64,000 nucleotides of DNA from Belliella pelovolcani (GTDB lineage Bacteria > Bacteroidota > Bacteroidia > Cytophagales > Cyclobacteriaceae), in the NCBI RefSeq assembly GCF_900156785.1, contig NZ_FTOP01000002.1, positions 124,001 to 188,000 of the forward strand, read 5' to 3'. The position numbers and the translations under genes are program-made. Below are positions 53,112 to 61,365 of the stretch, one piece after another (the stretch's first letter is position 1; each line of letters opens with the position of its first letter). The notes under the pieces were generated by a model. That model saw only the letters and a program-made list of their open reading frames with translations. It was not told the origin of the DNA and made no database searches.

Positions 53112-53615
53112 TTAAGCGATTTTTAATCTCAGCTCTCCTTTTCTTTTGAAGATCTTGAGATCAAAATATTGATTGATAAAAGCCTTGCATTGATTTTCAG
53201 ACCATTCTGCCCGAGAGTCTGTGTCGAACAGGATGGTCATTCTCAGCATGGTCTTTACAAATTGCTCGTGTTGACCCAGTTCTCTAAGCCAGAGGGTCAA
53301 TTGCCTAAACCAATCTTCCTGGAATTTATCAAAATGGCTTCGTCCATCAAATAACAGTTCAAGCTGATTGTCTCCATACTTGTACCTGTATACACCACAG
53401 AGTTGGTGATAGATGATTTTCAGACGGTCTGTAGGATATTCATATGCATCAATGATCTGATTAAAAGTATTGTCCATCAGCATCAATGGATTGTAAAGTG
53501 CTGTGTAGGATTTTTTTAACTCATATACCATCAGCTCCAAAGATTTTTCTTCCATGGCAGTCTGTGCTTGCCGCAGGATATAATTTTTGTCTAAAGGAAA
53601 GAGTTTCTGAATCAT
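53112..53615 (-). CDS. Hypothetical protein, 167 aa
   Basis: I do not recognise the family. The soluble protein (MIQKLFPLDKNYILRQAQTAMEEKSLELMVYELKKSYTALYNPLML) is mostly helical, rich in aromatic and charged residues, and has no signal peptide. I start at the ATG at 53615; a TTG two codons upstream is less likely. It is monocistronic, ends at the shared glmS terminator, and its upstream region faces the AAA ATPase gene divergently. Confidence 0.7.
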   Translation of the reverse strand: MIQKLFPLDKNYILRQAQTAMEEKSLELMVYELKKSYTALYNPLMLMDNTFNQIIDAYEYPTDRLKIIYHQLCGVYRYKYGDNQLELLFDGRSHFDKFQEDWFRQLTLWLRELGQHEQFVKTMLRMTILFDTDSRAEWSENQCKAFINQYFDLKIFKRKGELRLKIA

Positions 53616-53791
53616 TGTCAATTAAATATCCTGCAAAATACGTCATTTAAAGAGATAATTAAAACAAAAGCCTTGAATTGTATGCTTTAAAAATTTTAAT
53701 CTCAACAATATTTTGAGCGCCTACTTTTAAGAAGTAAGTGCATATTTATCAAGTTTAATAACCTCCTACTATCTATAATCCTATATTTTCA

Positions 53792-53923
53792 ATGGAGAAA
53801 TATAGAGACGAAGCTCAAATTGATTTGTATTCAAATCATAAAATTATTAAAATTGACTTGTTGTTGAATCAAATTGATCTTATTTTTGATTTAGATTCAA
53901 ATCAATCTGTATGGAAGAGTTGT
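53792..53923 (+). CDS. Possible short leader ORF (43 aa)
   Basis: An ATG at 53792 opens MEKYRDEAQIDLYSNHKIIK and stops at 53923, overlapping the ATPase start in another frame. It passes through the duplicated palindromes, which produce the repeated IDL/DSNQ residues. It could be a leader peptide or chance; the repeats make an operator role at least as likely. Confidence 0.25.
53815..53904. promoter_or_regulatory. Duplicated palindrome upstream of the AAA/DUF4143 gene (possible operator)
   Basis: TTGATTTGTATTCAAATCA (53820-53838) and TTGATTTAGATTCAAATCA (53886-53904) agree at 17 of 19 positions, and each is largely palindromic (GATTTG/CAAATC). They are 66 bases apart. A separate direct repeat TCAAATTGAT lies at 53815 and 53869. 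The second copy ends 6 bases before the ATG. This looks like a two-site operator; the binding protein is unknown. Confidence 0.55.
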
Positions 53924-55113
53924 TGAAGTATCAGGGAAATTTATTAAAAAATTTCCAAAGCAGCTGGTATAGATACTTGTATAAAGATTTGCTAGTAAAG
54001 GAAAGACTCCTAGGAATTAAAGGTTTGAGAGGTGTTGGTAAAACCACTCTTTTGTTACAGCATTTGAAGGAAATTCTAGATCAGGGAGAAAAAGGATTAT
54101 ATGTAACAGCTGAACATCCTTATTTCTATAATCAAACGTTATTTGAGCTAGCATCTCTCTGGTATAGCTATGGGGGAAAGGTTTTGTTGGTGGATGAAAT
54201 TCATAAATATCCCGATTGGTCTAGAGATCTTAAATTAATTTACGATGGATTTCCTGAATTGAGGATGATATTTACCAGTTCGTCAGCATTGGATCTTTAT
54301 CGTGGGGAAGCAGACCTGAGCAGAAGATTGGAAACTCAAATTTTACATGGACTATCTTTCAGAGAGTACCTTTCTTTATATCATCAAATTTCTCTTGAAC
54401 CAATAGATTTTCAAGACATTATTGAAAACACGTTGAGTATTTCAGATGGACTTATAAAAAAAATTGGTGAACCAGTATTGCCCCTTTTCAAAGAGTATCT
54501 TCAGGCAGGTTATTTTCCCTTCACCAAAGACCTGAAGGCTGAAAGAATTCCTCAAAGATTGATCCAAATAATCAACACAGTCCTAGAAAGTGACCTTTCT
54601 GCCATTCAGGGTTATAATGCATCCAATGTCATTAAAATCAAGCAACTTCTTGGAGTGATAGCTGAAAGTGTTCCTTTTGAGCCTAACATTTCAAAAATTG
54701 CAGAGAAAATGCATCTTGGAAGACAAACTGTAAATATTTACATCAAGCATCTAGAAGATGCAAAAATTTTGAATCTACTCTATGAACAAGTTAGGGGGAT
54801 TAGCCAATTGCAAAAACCAGGCAAAATTTATTTTGAGAATCCCAACTTCCTTTTTTCTCTACAAGTGAATCCTTCTATTGGTACAGTTAGAGAAACCTTT
54901 TTCATGAATCAACTCAGAAATAGTGGACGCATTGTAAGTATAAGCAAAAAAGGGGATTTTCTCGTAGATGAAAAATATACCTTCGAAATTGGAGGAAGAA
55001 ATAAGAATAAGACCCAAATCAAAAATGTGGAAAATTCATTTTTAGCTTTAGATGATATGGAGTATGGAATTGGAAACAAGATACCGCTGTGGTTATTTGG
55101 GCTTTTGTATTGA
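53911..55113 (+). CDS. AAA ATPase with C-terminal DUF4143
   Basis: The 400-residue protein has an AAA_14 ATPase domain: Walker A GLRGVGKTT (from residue 38), Walker B VLLVDEIHKYPDW (D95, E96) and a sensor-like IFTSSSALDLYRGEADLSRR. A winged-helix-like segment (MHLGRQTVNIYIKHLEDAKILNLL) and a DUF4143 nuclease-fold region follow (FFMNQLRNSGRIVSISKKGDFLVDEKYTFEIGGRNKNK). Such proteins are widespread and patchily distributed, with no settled role. Codon-adjacent repeats upstream suggest tight control. The stop abuts the stop of the convergent oxidoreductase with no gap. Confidence 0.88.
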   Translation: MEELLKYQGNLLKNFQSSWYRYLYKDLLVKERLLGIKGLRGVGKTTLLLQHLKEILDQGEKGLYVTAEHPYFYNQTLFELASLWYSYGGKVLLVDEIHKYPDWSRDLKLIYDGFPELRMIFTSSSALDLYRGEADLSRRLETQILHGLSFREYLSLYHQISLEPIDFQDIIENTLSISDGLIKKIGEPVLPLFKEYLQAGYFPFTKDLKAERIPQRLIQIINTVLESDLSAIQGYNASNVIKIKQLLGVIAESVPFEPNISKIAEKMHLGRQTVNIYIKHLEDAKILNLLYEQVRGISQLQKPGKIYFENPNFLFSLQVNPSIGTVRETFFMNQLRNSGRIVSISKKGDFLVDEKYTFEIGGRNKNKTQIKNVENSFLALDDMEYGIGNKIPLWLFGLLY

Positions 55114-56295
55114 TTACCCCCATTGCTTCAATTGTCCATCTCTTAGAGATTCATTGGCCATTGCAATTGCGATAGCCGTCTGTCCACCATTGATGATATT
55201 TGAATAGGGAAGAGCTTGCTCCTCTATGCATCGATAGAAATCAATTAGCGCATAGTAGCTACCATCTTTTAGGGGTTCGTCGATTAGCCTAATTGCCTTT
55301 TTGTCTTCCATCCAATTTAGTTTGGTTGCCCCAGAGACTCCATCTACCTGTTGCAATTCTTCTATATGGTTTTCTTCTGGATAGAAGTAGCCATCATTAA
55401 AGAAAAGAGAAATGGTGCCTTTATTTCCCCTAATCTTAAAGACATATCCTTCGTGAGCATTGCTACAAGTAGCACCAAAGTTGCCGATCATACCAGCATC
55501 TTCATACCTGGCTAGAATTTGCACATTATCGTGGGTTTCTCTACCATCTTTGAAATAATCAATTCCTCCTGTTGCGAAGAGACTATTTGGCTGTGTTTCA
55601 AATGCCCAATTGATAAAATCAACCTGATGAGATAGTAATTCTGCTGCTAGGCCACCGGAGTATTCATGATACATTCTCCAGTTTATCATCCTTTCAAGCT
55701 CTGGACTTGGTACATGCCTCCTCCAGTTATTGTTTCTATCCCAACGAACTTCTACTTGAGTGACTTTACCCAAATACCCCGCTTGGATGTAGTCTTTTAC
55801 CTTGAAGTATAGAGGGGAATAGCGATACTGATGACCTATTTGTATGGTTTGCTTGGGATGATTTGAGGCAATCTTCTGCAGCGCAATAGACTCTTGAGCT
55901 GTGTGAGTCATGGCTTTTTCTAGATAGATATGCTTGCCATTTTCTATTGCTGTTTTAGCATGTTCAAAGTGCATGGACAGAGGTGTACAGATAAAAATGA
56001 TATCTAGATTTTTGTCCTCAGCCATCTGCCGATGTTCTTTGTATTGTTTAATTTTGGAAGTATCTCCATGATTTTTCAATGCTGCAAGCCTAAAGTCAAG
56101 GGTATCACATACAGCATTTACCTCAAAATATTCGGGTAGATTGTTAATTACATCATGAAGTCCTGTTCCACGACTTCCATAACCTAAGATCCCTACTTTG
56201 TAGGTTTTTTTGATAGCTTGATGGATGGCAAATGCAGGAATCGTACTTGCCAAACTGACCATTGCGCTTGTTTTGATAAAATCTCTTCTTCTCAA
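55114..56295 (-). CDS. Gfo/Idh/MocA oxidoreductase with Tat-type signal (A)
   Basis: The 393-residue protein starts MRRRDFIKTSAMVSLASTIPAFA, a Tat-like signal (RRRDFIK). A Rossmann fold (KVGILGYGSRGTGLHDV) and the family EKAMTHTAQES block with the conserved Lys follow, then HQYRYSP and WRMYHEYSGGLAAELLSHQVDF. Exported members are believed to carry their NAD(P) tightly bound and to oxidise or reduce sugars outside the cytoplasm. A terminator separates it from the next oxidoreductase, so it likely has its own promoter. Confidence 0.9.
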   Translation of the reverse strand: MRRRDFIKTSAMVSLASTIPAFAIHQAIKKTYKVGILGYGSRGTGLHDVINNLPEYFEVNAVCDTLDFRLAALKNHGDTSKIKQYKEHRQMAEDKNLDIIFICTPLSMHFEHAKTAIENGKHIYLEKAMTHTAQESIALQKIASNHPKQTIQIGHQYRYSPLYFKVKDYIQAGYLGKVTQVEVRWDRNNNWRRHVPSPELERMINWRMYHEYSGGLAAELLSHQVDFINWAFETQPNSLFATGGIDYFKDGRETHDNVQILARYEDAGMIGNFGATCSNAHEGYVFKIRGNKGTISLFFNDGYFYPEENHIEELQQVDGVSGATKLNWMEDKKAIRLIDEPLKDGSYYALIDFYRCIEEQALPYSNIINGGQTAIAIAMANESLRDGQLKQWG

Positions 56296-56383
56296 ATCTT
56301 AATTTTTTAACCGTTCTAAAGTAATGATTTTCAACCCCCGATCCAATTTTGATAGATGGTGTGGTGGTTTAACCCTGTTAAAA

Positions 56384-56411
56384 AAAGCGCTGATCGTTGG
56401 TTCAGCGCTTT
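56384..56411 (-). terminator. Terminator between the two oxidoreductase genes
   Basis: On the minus strand AAAGCGCTGA and TCAGCGCTTT form a 10-bp stem with an 8-base loop, followed by six T's. It is 9 bases past the stop of oxidoreductase B, so transcription from the DUF1080 gene probably ends here. Confidence 0.88.
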
Positions 56412-56419
56412 ATGGTGAT

Positions 56420-57769
56420 CTATAACTTAGGTTCCCAACCCGGTTCATAACTTCTAGACCAGAGTTCCATACCTTTTCTATTATAGATATGTCCATTGCT
56501 TGAGTTACAATCGAAGTTCTCGCCAATTCTGGAAGAGATATTTGCTAAATGACACAAAAGTGTACTTTTTCTGCCCTCACCTATTGGAGATCTAGGAACT
56601 TCTTTTCCTCTGATTGCTTCGAGAAAGTTGACCACATGTGAGGTACTCATATCTCCACCACCACCTAGTCCTGTACCTCCCTCGTCACCTCCTGATTTGA
56701 CTTCGCGAATCAGTTTCCCATCTCGGTCAAATAATCTATACAGCTCCCTATCGACAAATACAGCTCCTTCGGTACCATAGATGACAGTACCTCTTCCACC
56801 ACCGTACATGTCATAGTTATTTCTACTTTTCCCATCCCAAATGATGGTCTTGTCCCCATCAAATTTGAAAGTAGCTAGCATGGTGTCGTACATTTCCCAG
56901 CCATCATCTTTAAAATGATATTTTCCTGCATCTACGGCTACATGATTTGGGAATTCTACTTGCAATGCCCACCTAGCAATATCCAATTCATGGGTAGCAT
57001 TGTTGCCTGTTTCCGCTGTTCCGAAATCCCAACCATACCAATGCCAGTTGTAATCCCATGTATTGTGCATGTAGGCTTTCCTCGGAGAAGGGCCTTGAAA
57101 CAAATCCCAGTCAAGTCCCTCCGGAACGGCTGCAGGACTTGGGTTAGGAACCCTACCCCTTGCCATATTGTAAAATGCTTTTGCCATATATGGCTTACCA
57201 ATAGCTCCATTGTGGATTTCTTGGATAATTTCTATTGTGTGGTCTGAGGAGCGCTGTTGGTTGCCCATTTGGACTACTTTACCATATTTTTCTTGATAAG
57301 CTACGAGTAACTCACCCTCCTTGGCATTGTGGCTACATGGTTTTTCTACATAGACGTGCTTGCCAGCTTCTAAGGCCATCCAAGTACCTGGTGCATGCCA
57401 ATGATCTGGTGTAGCATTGATGATCGCATCCACAGATTGATCCTGAATTACTTTAAAAATAGAATTTTCTAGCTTGGGAGTATACGATAATAACTCACTA
57501 AATTTTTTGCCAGCATTCTCCCTCTGAGATTTCATGACATCACAGAGGTATGATACCTGTACATTTGTACCAGTATTGGACAGTGCTGGGATAAATGCCC
57601 CGAGCCTTCTCCCAAGACCAATGACGCTAATGTTGATTCTATCATTTGCTCCTAGAATTTTACCATAACTTTTGGCAGAAAAGCCCAGTGCTCCTATTGA
57701 ACTGATTCCAGCGCTTAGTAAAGTTCCTTTTTTGATAAATTCCCTTCTGGATTGGTTATGCTTATCCAT
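56420..57769 (-). CDS. Gfo/Idh/MocA oxidoreductase with Tat-type signal (B)
   Basis: The 449-residue protein begins with a Tat-like signal (SRREFIKKGTLLSAGISSIGALGFSAKSYG). A Rossmann domain follows (ISVIGLGRRLGAFIPAL) with YVEKPCSHNAKEGELLV carrying the catalytic Lys, NQQRSSDH, and the GTAETGNNATHELDIARWAL region. It is likely exported folded with NAD(P) bound. The DUF1080 lipoprotein precedes it by 12 bases, so the two are one transcript. I infer oxidation of a sugar hydroxyl to a keto group; the substrate is not known. Confidence 0.9.
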   Translation of the reverse strand: MDKHNQSRREFIKKGTLLSAGISSIGALGFSAKSYGKILGANDRINISVIGLGRRLGAFIPALSNTGTNVQVSYLCDVMKSQRENAGKKFSELLSYTPKLENSIFKVIQDQSVDAIINATPDHWHAPGTWMALEAGKHVYVEKPCSHNAKEGELLVAYQEKYGKVVQMGNQQRSSDHTIEIIQEIHNGAIGKPYMAKAFYNMARGRVPNPSPAAVPEGLDWDLFQGPSPRKAYMHNTWDYNWHWYGWDFGTAETGNNATHELDIARWALQVEFPNHVAVDAGKYHFKDDGWEMYDTMLATFKFDGDKTIIWDGKSRNNYDMYGGGRGTVIYGTEGAVFVDRELYRLFDRDGKLIREVKSGGDEGGTGLGGGGDMSTSHVVNFLEAIRGKEVPRSPIGEGRKSTLLCHLANISSRIGENFDCNSSNGHIYNRKGMELWSRSYEPGWEPKL

Positions 57770-57781
57770 GCTTATTTTGGG

Positions 57782-59170
57782 TTAGTTTAATTCTTTGATT
57801 TTGATGTTTTTGAATTTAACTTCATCTCCATGGTCTTGCAACAAAATATGCCCTTCTGGAGCTTCTCCAAAATTTTCCCAGACTTTGTATTTGCTTTCAC
57901 TTACCATTTCTCTGAAAACTTCTGAACCTCGCACATATTCCAAGACCTTGACGCCATTGATAAAATGTTCTACTTTATTGTCTGGATGAACGATGATCCT
58001 ACCTTGATTCCATTCTCCTGGCTTTCTTACATATCGAGGTTGTTTGTCGGCAGTTTTAAGATCATAGAGTGAAGCCAAAGTCCGATTACCATCTCGTCCC
58101 ATTTTGGCATCAGGATGTCTTTCATCATCTAAAATTTGATATTCTAGACCAATAGCTGACCCTTTGTTTCCCTCTGATAAGGTGACAAAGTACTTAACAC
58201 CACTATTCGCTCCCTCAGATATGTTGAAATCAAATGATAAGTCAAAGGCACTGAATTTGTCTACTGTGACAATATCACCAAAACTCATAGATTCCGAACC
58301 ATCAGAAGCCTCCACCATCAATATGCCGTCTTTGATATGCCATCCTTTTTCTGGGAATGTTTCCTTGTATGCTCCAACCCATCCAGCTGAGCTTTTTCCA
58401 TCGAATAGGAGCTTCCAACCATTTTGTTGCTCTAGATCAGTCAATTGGTTCAGCCCAGTATTGACTACGAATACGTCACCATTAAATGGAGTAGACGTCA
58501 AATCTTCAGTTTGAATGCGGATGTTTCTGAAATGGGTTTTTTCCCCTTCATAATTTGGGTCATTGATTGAGTGTACCTGCAAGCCAATAAAGCCTCTGCT
58601 GTCCGTATCATCAACAACATAGGCCACTTCCTGCCCATTGATCCATGATTTGATTTCATTACCAATAGCTTCAATTCGATAAGTATTCCATTCACCCATT
58701 TTGAAGGCAGATTTTGCAGGAGGATTTAAATCCAAAGGATAGATCCAGCCCCTTCTTGCTTCGTCATAAAGTCCCCCCGACCAAGCCCGATCTGTAGGAT
58801 CAGCTTCGATTTGGTAACCATAGACTAATCCATTTCCATTTCGAGCTGTTGGATCAAATTGACCTCGGACCATGGCCCCTGAGTTAGATGAAATATGGTT
58901 GATCTTCAAATCAAATTCTAAAATAAAATCATCATACTGCTCTTCTGTAATCAAAAAAGTGTTTGGGGTGCCAAATTTAGCAATTCCAATTATTTCGCCA
59001 TTTTCAATTTCAAAATCTGCTGCTCCCATCACTGCTTTCCAGCCATCGAGCGATTCTCCATCGAAGAGATTTACCCATTTTTCTTCATTTTGATCACTGG
59101 ACTGGCATGATATCATTGAAATAGATAGCCCTAAACAAAGATAGCATAGGTATAGGTTAATAGAATTCAT
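57782..59170 (-). CDS. Double-DUF1080 (3-keto-disaccharide hydrolase-type) lipoprotein
   Basis: The 462-residue lipoprotein has a signal ending at C22 (SMISCQSS) and two DUF1080 domains. The first begins EEKWVNLFDGESLDGWKAVMG; the second, from about residue 250, begins NGWKLLFDGKSSAGWVGAYKE and has ANSGVKYFVTLSEGNKGSAIGLEYQILDDERHPDAK. DUF1080 (PF06439) domains have beta-jellyroll folds, and in Bacteroidota members hydrolyse 3-keto-glycosides made by partner oxidoreductases. It leads the transcript with oxidoreductase B and is preceded by a LacI-type operator. Confidence 0.88.
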   Translation of the reverse strand: MNSINLYLCYLCLGLSISMISCQSSDQNEEKWVNLFDGESLDGWKAVMGAADFEIENGEIIGIAKFGTPNTFLITEEQYDDFILEFDLKINHISSNSGAMVRGQFDPTARNGNGLVYGYQIEADPTDRAWSGGLYDEARRGWIYPLDLNPPAKSAFKMGEWNTYRIEAIGNEIKSWINGQEVAYVVDDTDSRGFIGLQVHSINDPNYEGEKTHFRNIRIQTEDLTSTPFNGDVFVVNTGLNQLTDLEQQNGWKLLFDGKSSAGWVGAYKETFPEKGWHIKDGILMVEASDGSESMSFGDIVTVDKFSAFDLSFDFNISEGANSGVKYFVTLSEGNKGSAIGLEYQILDDERHPDAKMGRDGNRTLASLYDLKTADKQPRYVRKPGEWNQGRIIVHPDNKVEHFINGVKVLEYVRGSEVFREMVSESKYKVWENFGEAPEGHILLQDHGDEVKFKNIKIKELN

Positions 59171-59243
59171 GGTGTTTGGATTAATTGTTAAAAGGACAAT
59201 ATTGTAATACTATTTTACAAAACGGAACAAATGCACTTCAATT

Positions 59244-59261
59244 AACGAAATCGATTCCGTT
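59244..59261. promoter_or_regulatory. LacI-type operator upstream of the DUF1080 gene
   Basis: AACGAAATCGATTCCGTT is an 18-base near-perfect palindrome with the central CG typical of LacI/GalR sites. It lies 74 bases upstream of the DUF1080 start. Its core (GNAAnCGnTTnC pattern) matches two other sites in the locus. Confidence 0.65.
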
Positions 59262-59290
59262 GATTTTATTCTTGAATAATATCATCAGGA

Positions 59291-60124
59291 CTAGACTCCA
59301 GCATAGGCTGTAAACCCCCCATCTACTGGCACGATCACACCTGTGACGAAGGCCGACCCATCATCTAGTAACCAAGCCAAAGTGGATAACAAATCTTCCG
59401 GCTCTCCAAATCTACCCATGGGTGTTTGATCGATGATTTGCTGTCCTCTTGGTGTTAGAGTACCGTCTGAATTGGTCAGTAGCGCCCTATTTTGATCTGC
59501 CAAAAAGAAACCAGGAGCAATGGCATTTACCCTGATTCCCATCTTAGCAAAATGTACAGCAAGCCAATGTGTGAAGTTGGAAACTGCGGCTTTGGCACCA
59601 CTGTAGGCTGGAACCTTTGTAAGCGGCTTGAAGGCAGAGAGTGAAGAGATATTGATGATAGAGCAGCCCTTTCTACCAATCATATCTTGAGCAAATACTT
59701 GAGAAGGGATCAATGTACCCAAGAGATTCAGTTCAAAGACAAATTGAAAACCTGCGGGATCAAGATCAAAAAATGATTTGATAGCATCGTTGTTGATGTC
59801 TCCTTCATTCATGAAGGGCCTGTCTGTGGTTCCATTTGGGTGATTACCACCAGCGCCATTTATCAAAATATCACAAGGGCCCCAATTCGCTAAAATTTGC
59901 TGATGAACCGTTTCTATGGATTGCTTGTCTAATACATTTGCACCAAAGCCTAGCATTACCCCATTAGGCGCCTCTATTGTGCTGATAAAGGCATCCGCTT
60001 CTTCTTTAACGAGCCCTACTATAGCTACTTTTGCACCATTTTGGACCAAGGTCTTTGCCATGGCTCCACATAATACACCATAGCCACCCGTGATTACAAC
60101 TACTTTTCCTGATATTTGCTGCAT
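59291..60124 (-). CDS. SDR family oxidoreductase, probable mannonate/fructuronate reductase
   Basis: The 277-residue short-chain dehydrogenase has the cofactor motif VVITGGYGVLCGAMAK, NGAGGNHPNG, a catalytic Ser (INISSLSAFKPL), YSGAKAA (Tyr and Lys), and a C-terminal DGSAFVTGVIVPVDGGFTAYAGV. This subgroup, encoded beside uxuA in Bacteroidota, is thought to interconvert D-fructuronate and D-mannonate in place of UxuB. A LacI-type operator is 75 bases upstream. The role is inferred from context. Confidence 0.88.
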   Translation of the reverse strand: MQQISGKVVVITGGYGVLCGAMAKTLVQNGAKVAIVGLVKEEADAFISTIEAPNGVMLGFGANVLDKQSIETVHQQILANWGPCDILINGAGGNHPNGTTDRPFMNEGDINNDAIKSFFDLDPAGFQFVFELNLLGTLIPSQVFAQDMIGRKGCSIINISSLSAFKPLTKVPAYSGAKAAVSNFTHWLAVHFAKMGIRVNAIAPGFFLADQNRALLTNSDGTLTPRGQQIIDQTPMGRFGEPEDLLSTLAWLLDDGSAFVTGVIVPVDGGFTAYAGV

Positions 60125-60198
60125 GTCATTTTGGATTTTTTATTGATCAAATCTCTTCAATAAAAGTATCCTTTGGCAGTAATAAGCAGGTTATCTTC

Positions 60199-60210
60199 GC
60201 AATCGTTTCC
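60199..60210. promoter_or_regulatory. LacI-type operator upstream of the SDR gene
   Basis: GCAATCGTTTCC is the exact reverse complement of the operator core at 61280-61291. It sits 3 bases before the minus-strand lacI stop and 75 bases upstream of the SDR start. Confidence 0.65.
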
Positions 60211-60212
60211 AG

Positions 60213-61226
60213 TTATTGAGAACTTTCTCTCGCAGTAAAGACAGAAGGGATGATTATTTTTTTGTCTAAGGAAAAATCGGTTTTCTTGTCTTTGAGCCCT
60301 TTTATCAATTCTGTGGCACAAGCACTACCAAGGTCAAAGGCGGGTTGTGCAATGGTACTCAAAGGAGGATTCAAAAGGTCGGCTACTTGCATATTGGTGA
60401 AGCTGACAACTTTGACCTGATTTGGAACTTTAATTTTGGTTTTGGCCAAAGCCCTGTAAGCTGACAGTCCGAGTTTTTCAGCGGCGGCTAATACACCATC
60501 TGGCCTATCTAGTTTATAAAAAAGTTTTTCTAAGATGGCTTGGTTCTGTACATCGTCATGCCCAAACTCTAAAATAGAGGAGTTGCTAAGTGGAATTTCT
60601 AGCTCTTCATGTGCCTGAATAAAGCCTTTTTTTCTTGCCATTCCGACGATACTTGTATTAGATAAGCCTAAGAAAACCGTCTTTTTGCAGCCTTTCTCAA
60701 GTAAATGTTTGGTGCCAATGTAAGCAGCCTCTTGATCATTGGTGACATATTTGCTGCCCTTTACATTTTGAGCAATTCGGTCAAAAAAAATGATAGGTAT
60801 ATTTCTCTCTTGTAACCATTTCAAGTGTTCGACTTCTTTTTCCTCGTCTGCAAGTGACATGACCACTGCATCTACTTTTCCTCCCAAAAGCCCATAGACA
60901 ATCTTTTTTTCTTGGGCTACATCTTCATAAGAATTATACACAATGAGACTGTAACCATGGGCTCTGCACACTGTCTCCACGCCTTCGATGACAAGGTTGA
61001 AAAAATGATTGACCCTGTCTGGAACGATGATTCCTATGGTCTTACTTTTTTGTTCTCTCAATCCTCTTGCATAGGCATTGGGTTGAAAGTTTAAAGCTTT
61101 AGCTAATTCAATGACTCTTTTTTTTGTCTTGTCACTGATTTCATGGCTATCATTAAGTGCCCTTGAGACAGTAGAAGTGGCAAGATTTAGTTTCTCTGCC
61201 AGGTGTTTGATCGTAATTTCGGACAT
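60213..61226 (-). CDS. LacI-family transcriptional regulator of the hexuronate locus
   Basis: The 337-residue protein has an N-terminal LacI helix-turn-helix (ITIKHLAEKLNLATSTVSRALNDSHEIS) and a periplasmic-binding-protein-like effector domain (KTIGIIVPDRVNHFFNLVIEGVE; DGVLAAAEKLGLSAYRAL). I start at the ATG at 61226; an upstream in-frame ATG would add a stretch unlike any LacI protein. It is divergent from uxuA, and matching operators lie at uxuA/lacI, the SDR and the DUF1080 promoters. A hexuronate-derived effector is likely. Confidence 0.93.
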   Translation of the reverse strand: MSEITIKHLAEKLNLATSTVSRALNDSHEISDKTKKRVIELAKALNFQPNAYARGLREQKSKTIGIIVPDRVNHFFNLVIEGVETVCRAHGYSLIVYNSYEDVAQEKKIVYGLLGGKVDAVVMSLADEEKEVEHLKWLQERNIPIIFFDRIAQNVKGSKYVTNDQEAAYIGTKHLLEKGCKKTVFLGLSNTSIVGMARKKGFIQAHEELEIPLSNSSILEFGHDDVQNQAILEKLFYKLDRPDGVLAAAEKLGLSAYRALAKTKIKVPNQVKVVSFTNMQVADLLNPPLSTIAQPAFDLGSACATELIKGLKDKKTDFSLDKKIIIPSVFTARESSQ

Positions 61227-61279
61227 ATCAGCACGTGCGTCATATAGGTAAGCAAGATGATAAATATGCATAAAAAATC

Positions 61280-61291
61280 GGAAACGATTGC
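61280..61291. promoter_or_regulatory. LacI-type operator in the lacI-uxuA divergent promoter
   Basis: GGAAACGATTGC has a central CG and the half-site pattern GNAAnC. The same 12-mer occurs inverted at 60199-60210. It is about 55 bases from the regulator start and 75 from the uxuA start, so it can control both. Confidence 0.65.
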
Positions 61292-61365
61292 ACAGGAATG
61301 TGTTCAAAGGCCTTACAATCACTATATCATTATCTACTTTAGTTCAAAATTTATTAGCAACCGAA

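Noticed and set aside
53911-55113. Phage-defence system built on the AAA/DUF4143 ATPase
   Set aside because: There is no nuclease, methylase or other defence partner beside it; it stands alone among metabolic genes.
61288-61365. N-terminal extension of mannonate dehydratase ([10 protein letters not shown]...)
   Set aside because: It would translate the divergent promoter just downstream of the LacI-type operator; family proteins begin near the ATG at 61366.
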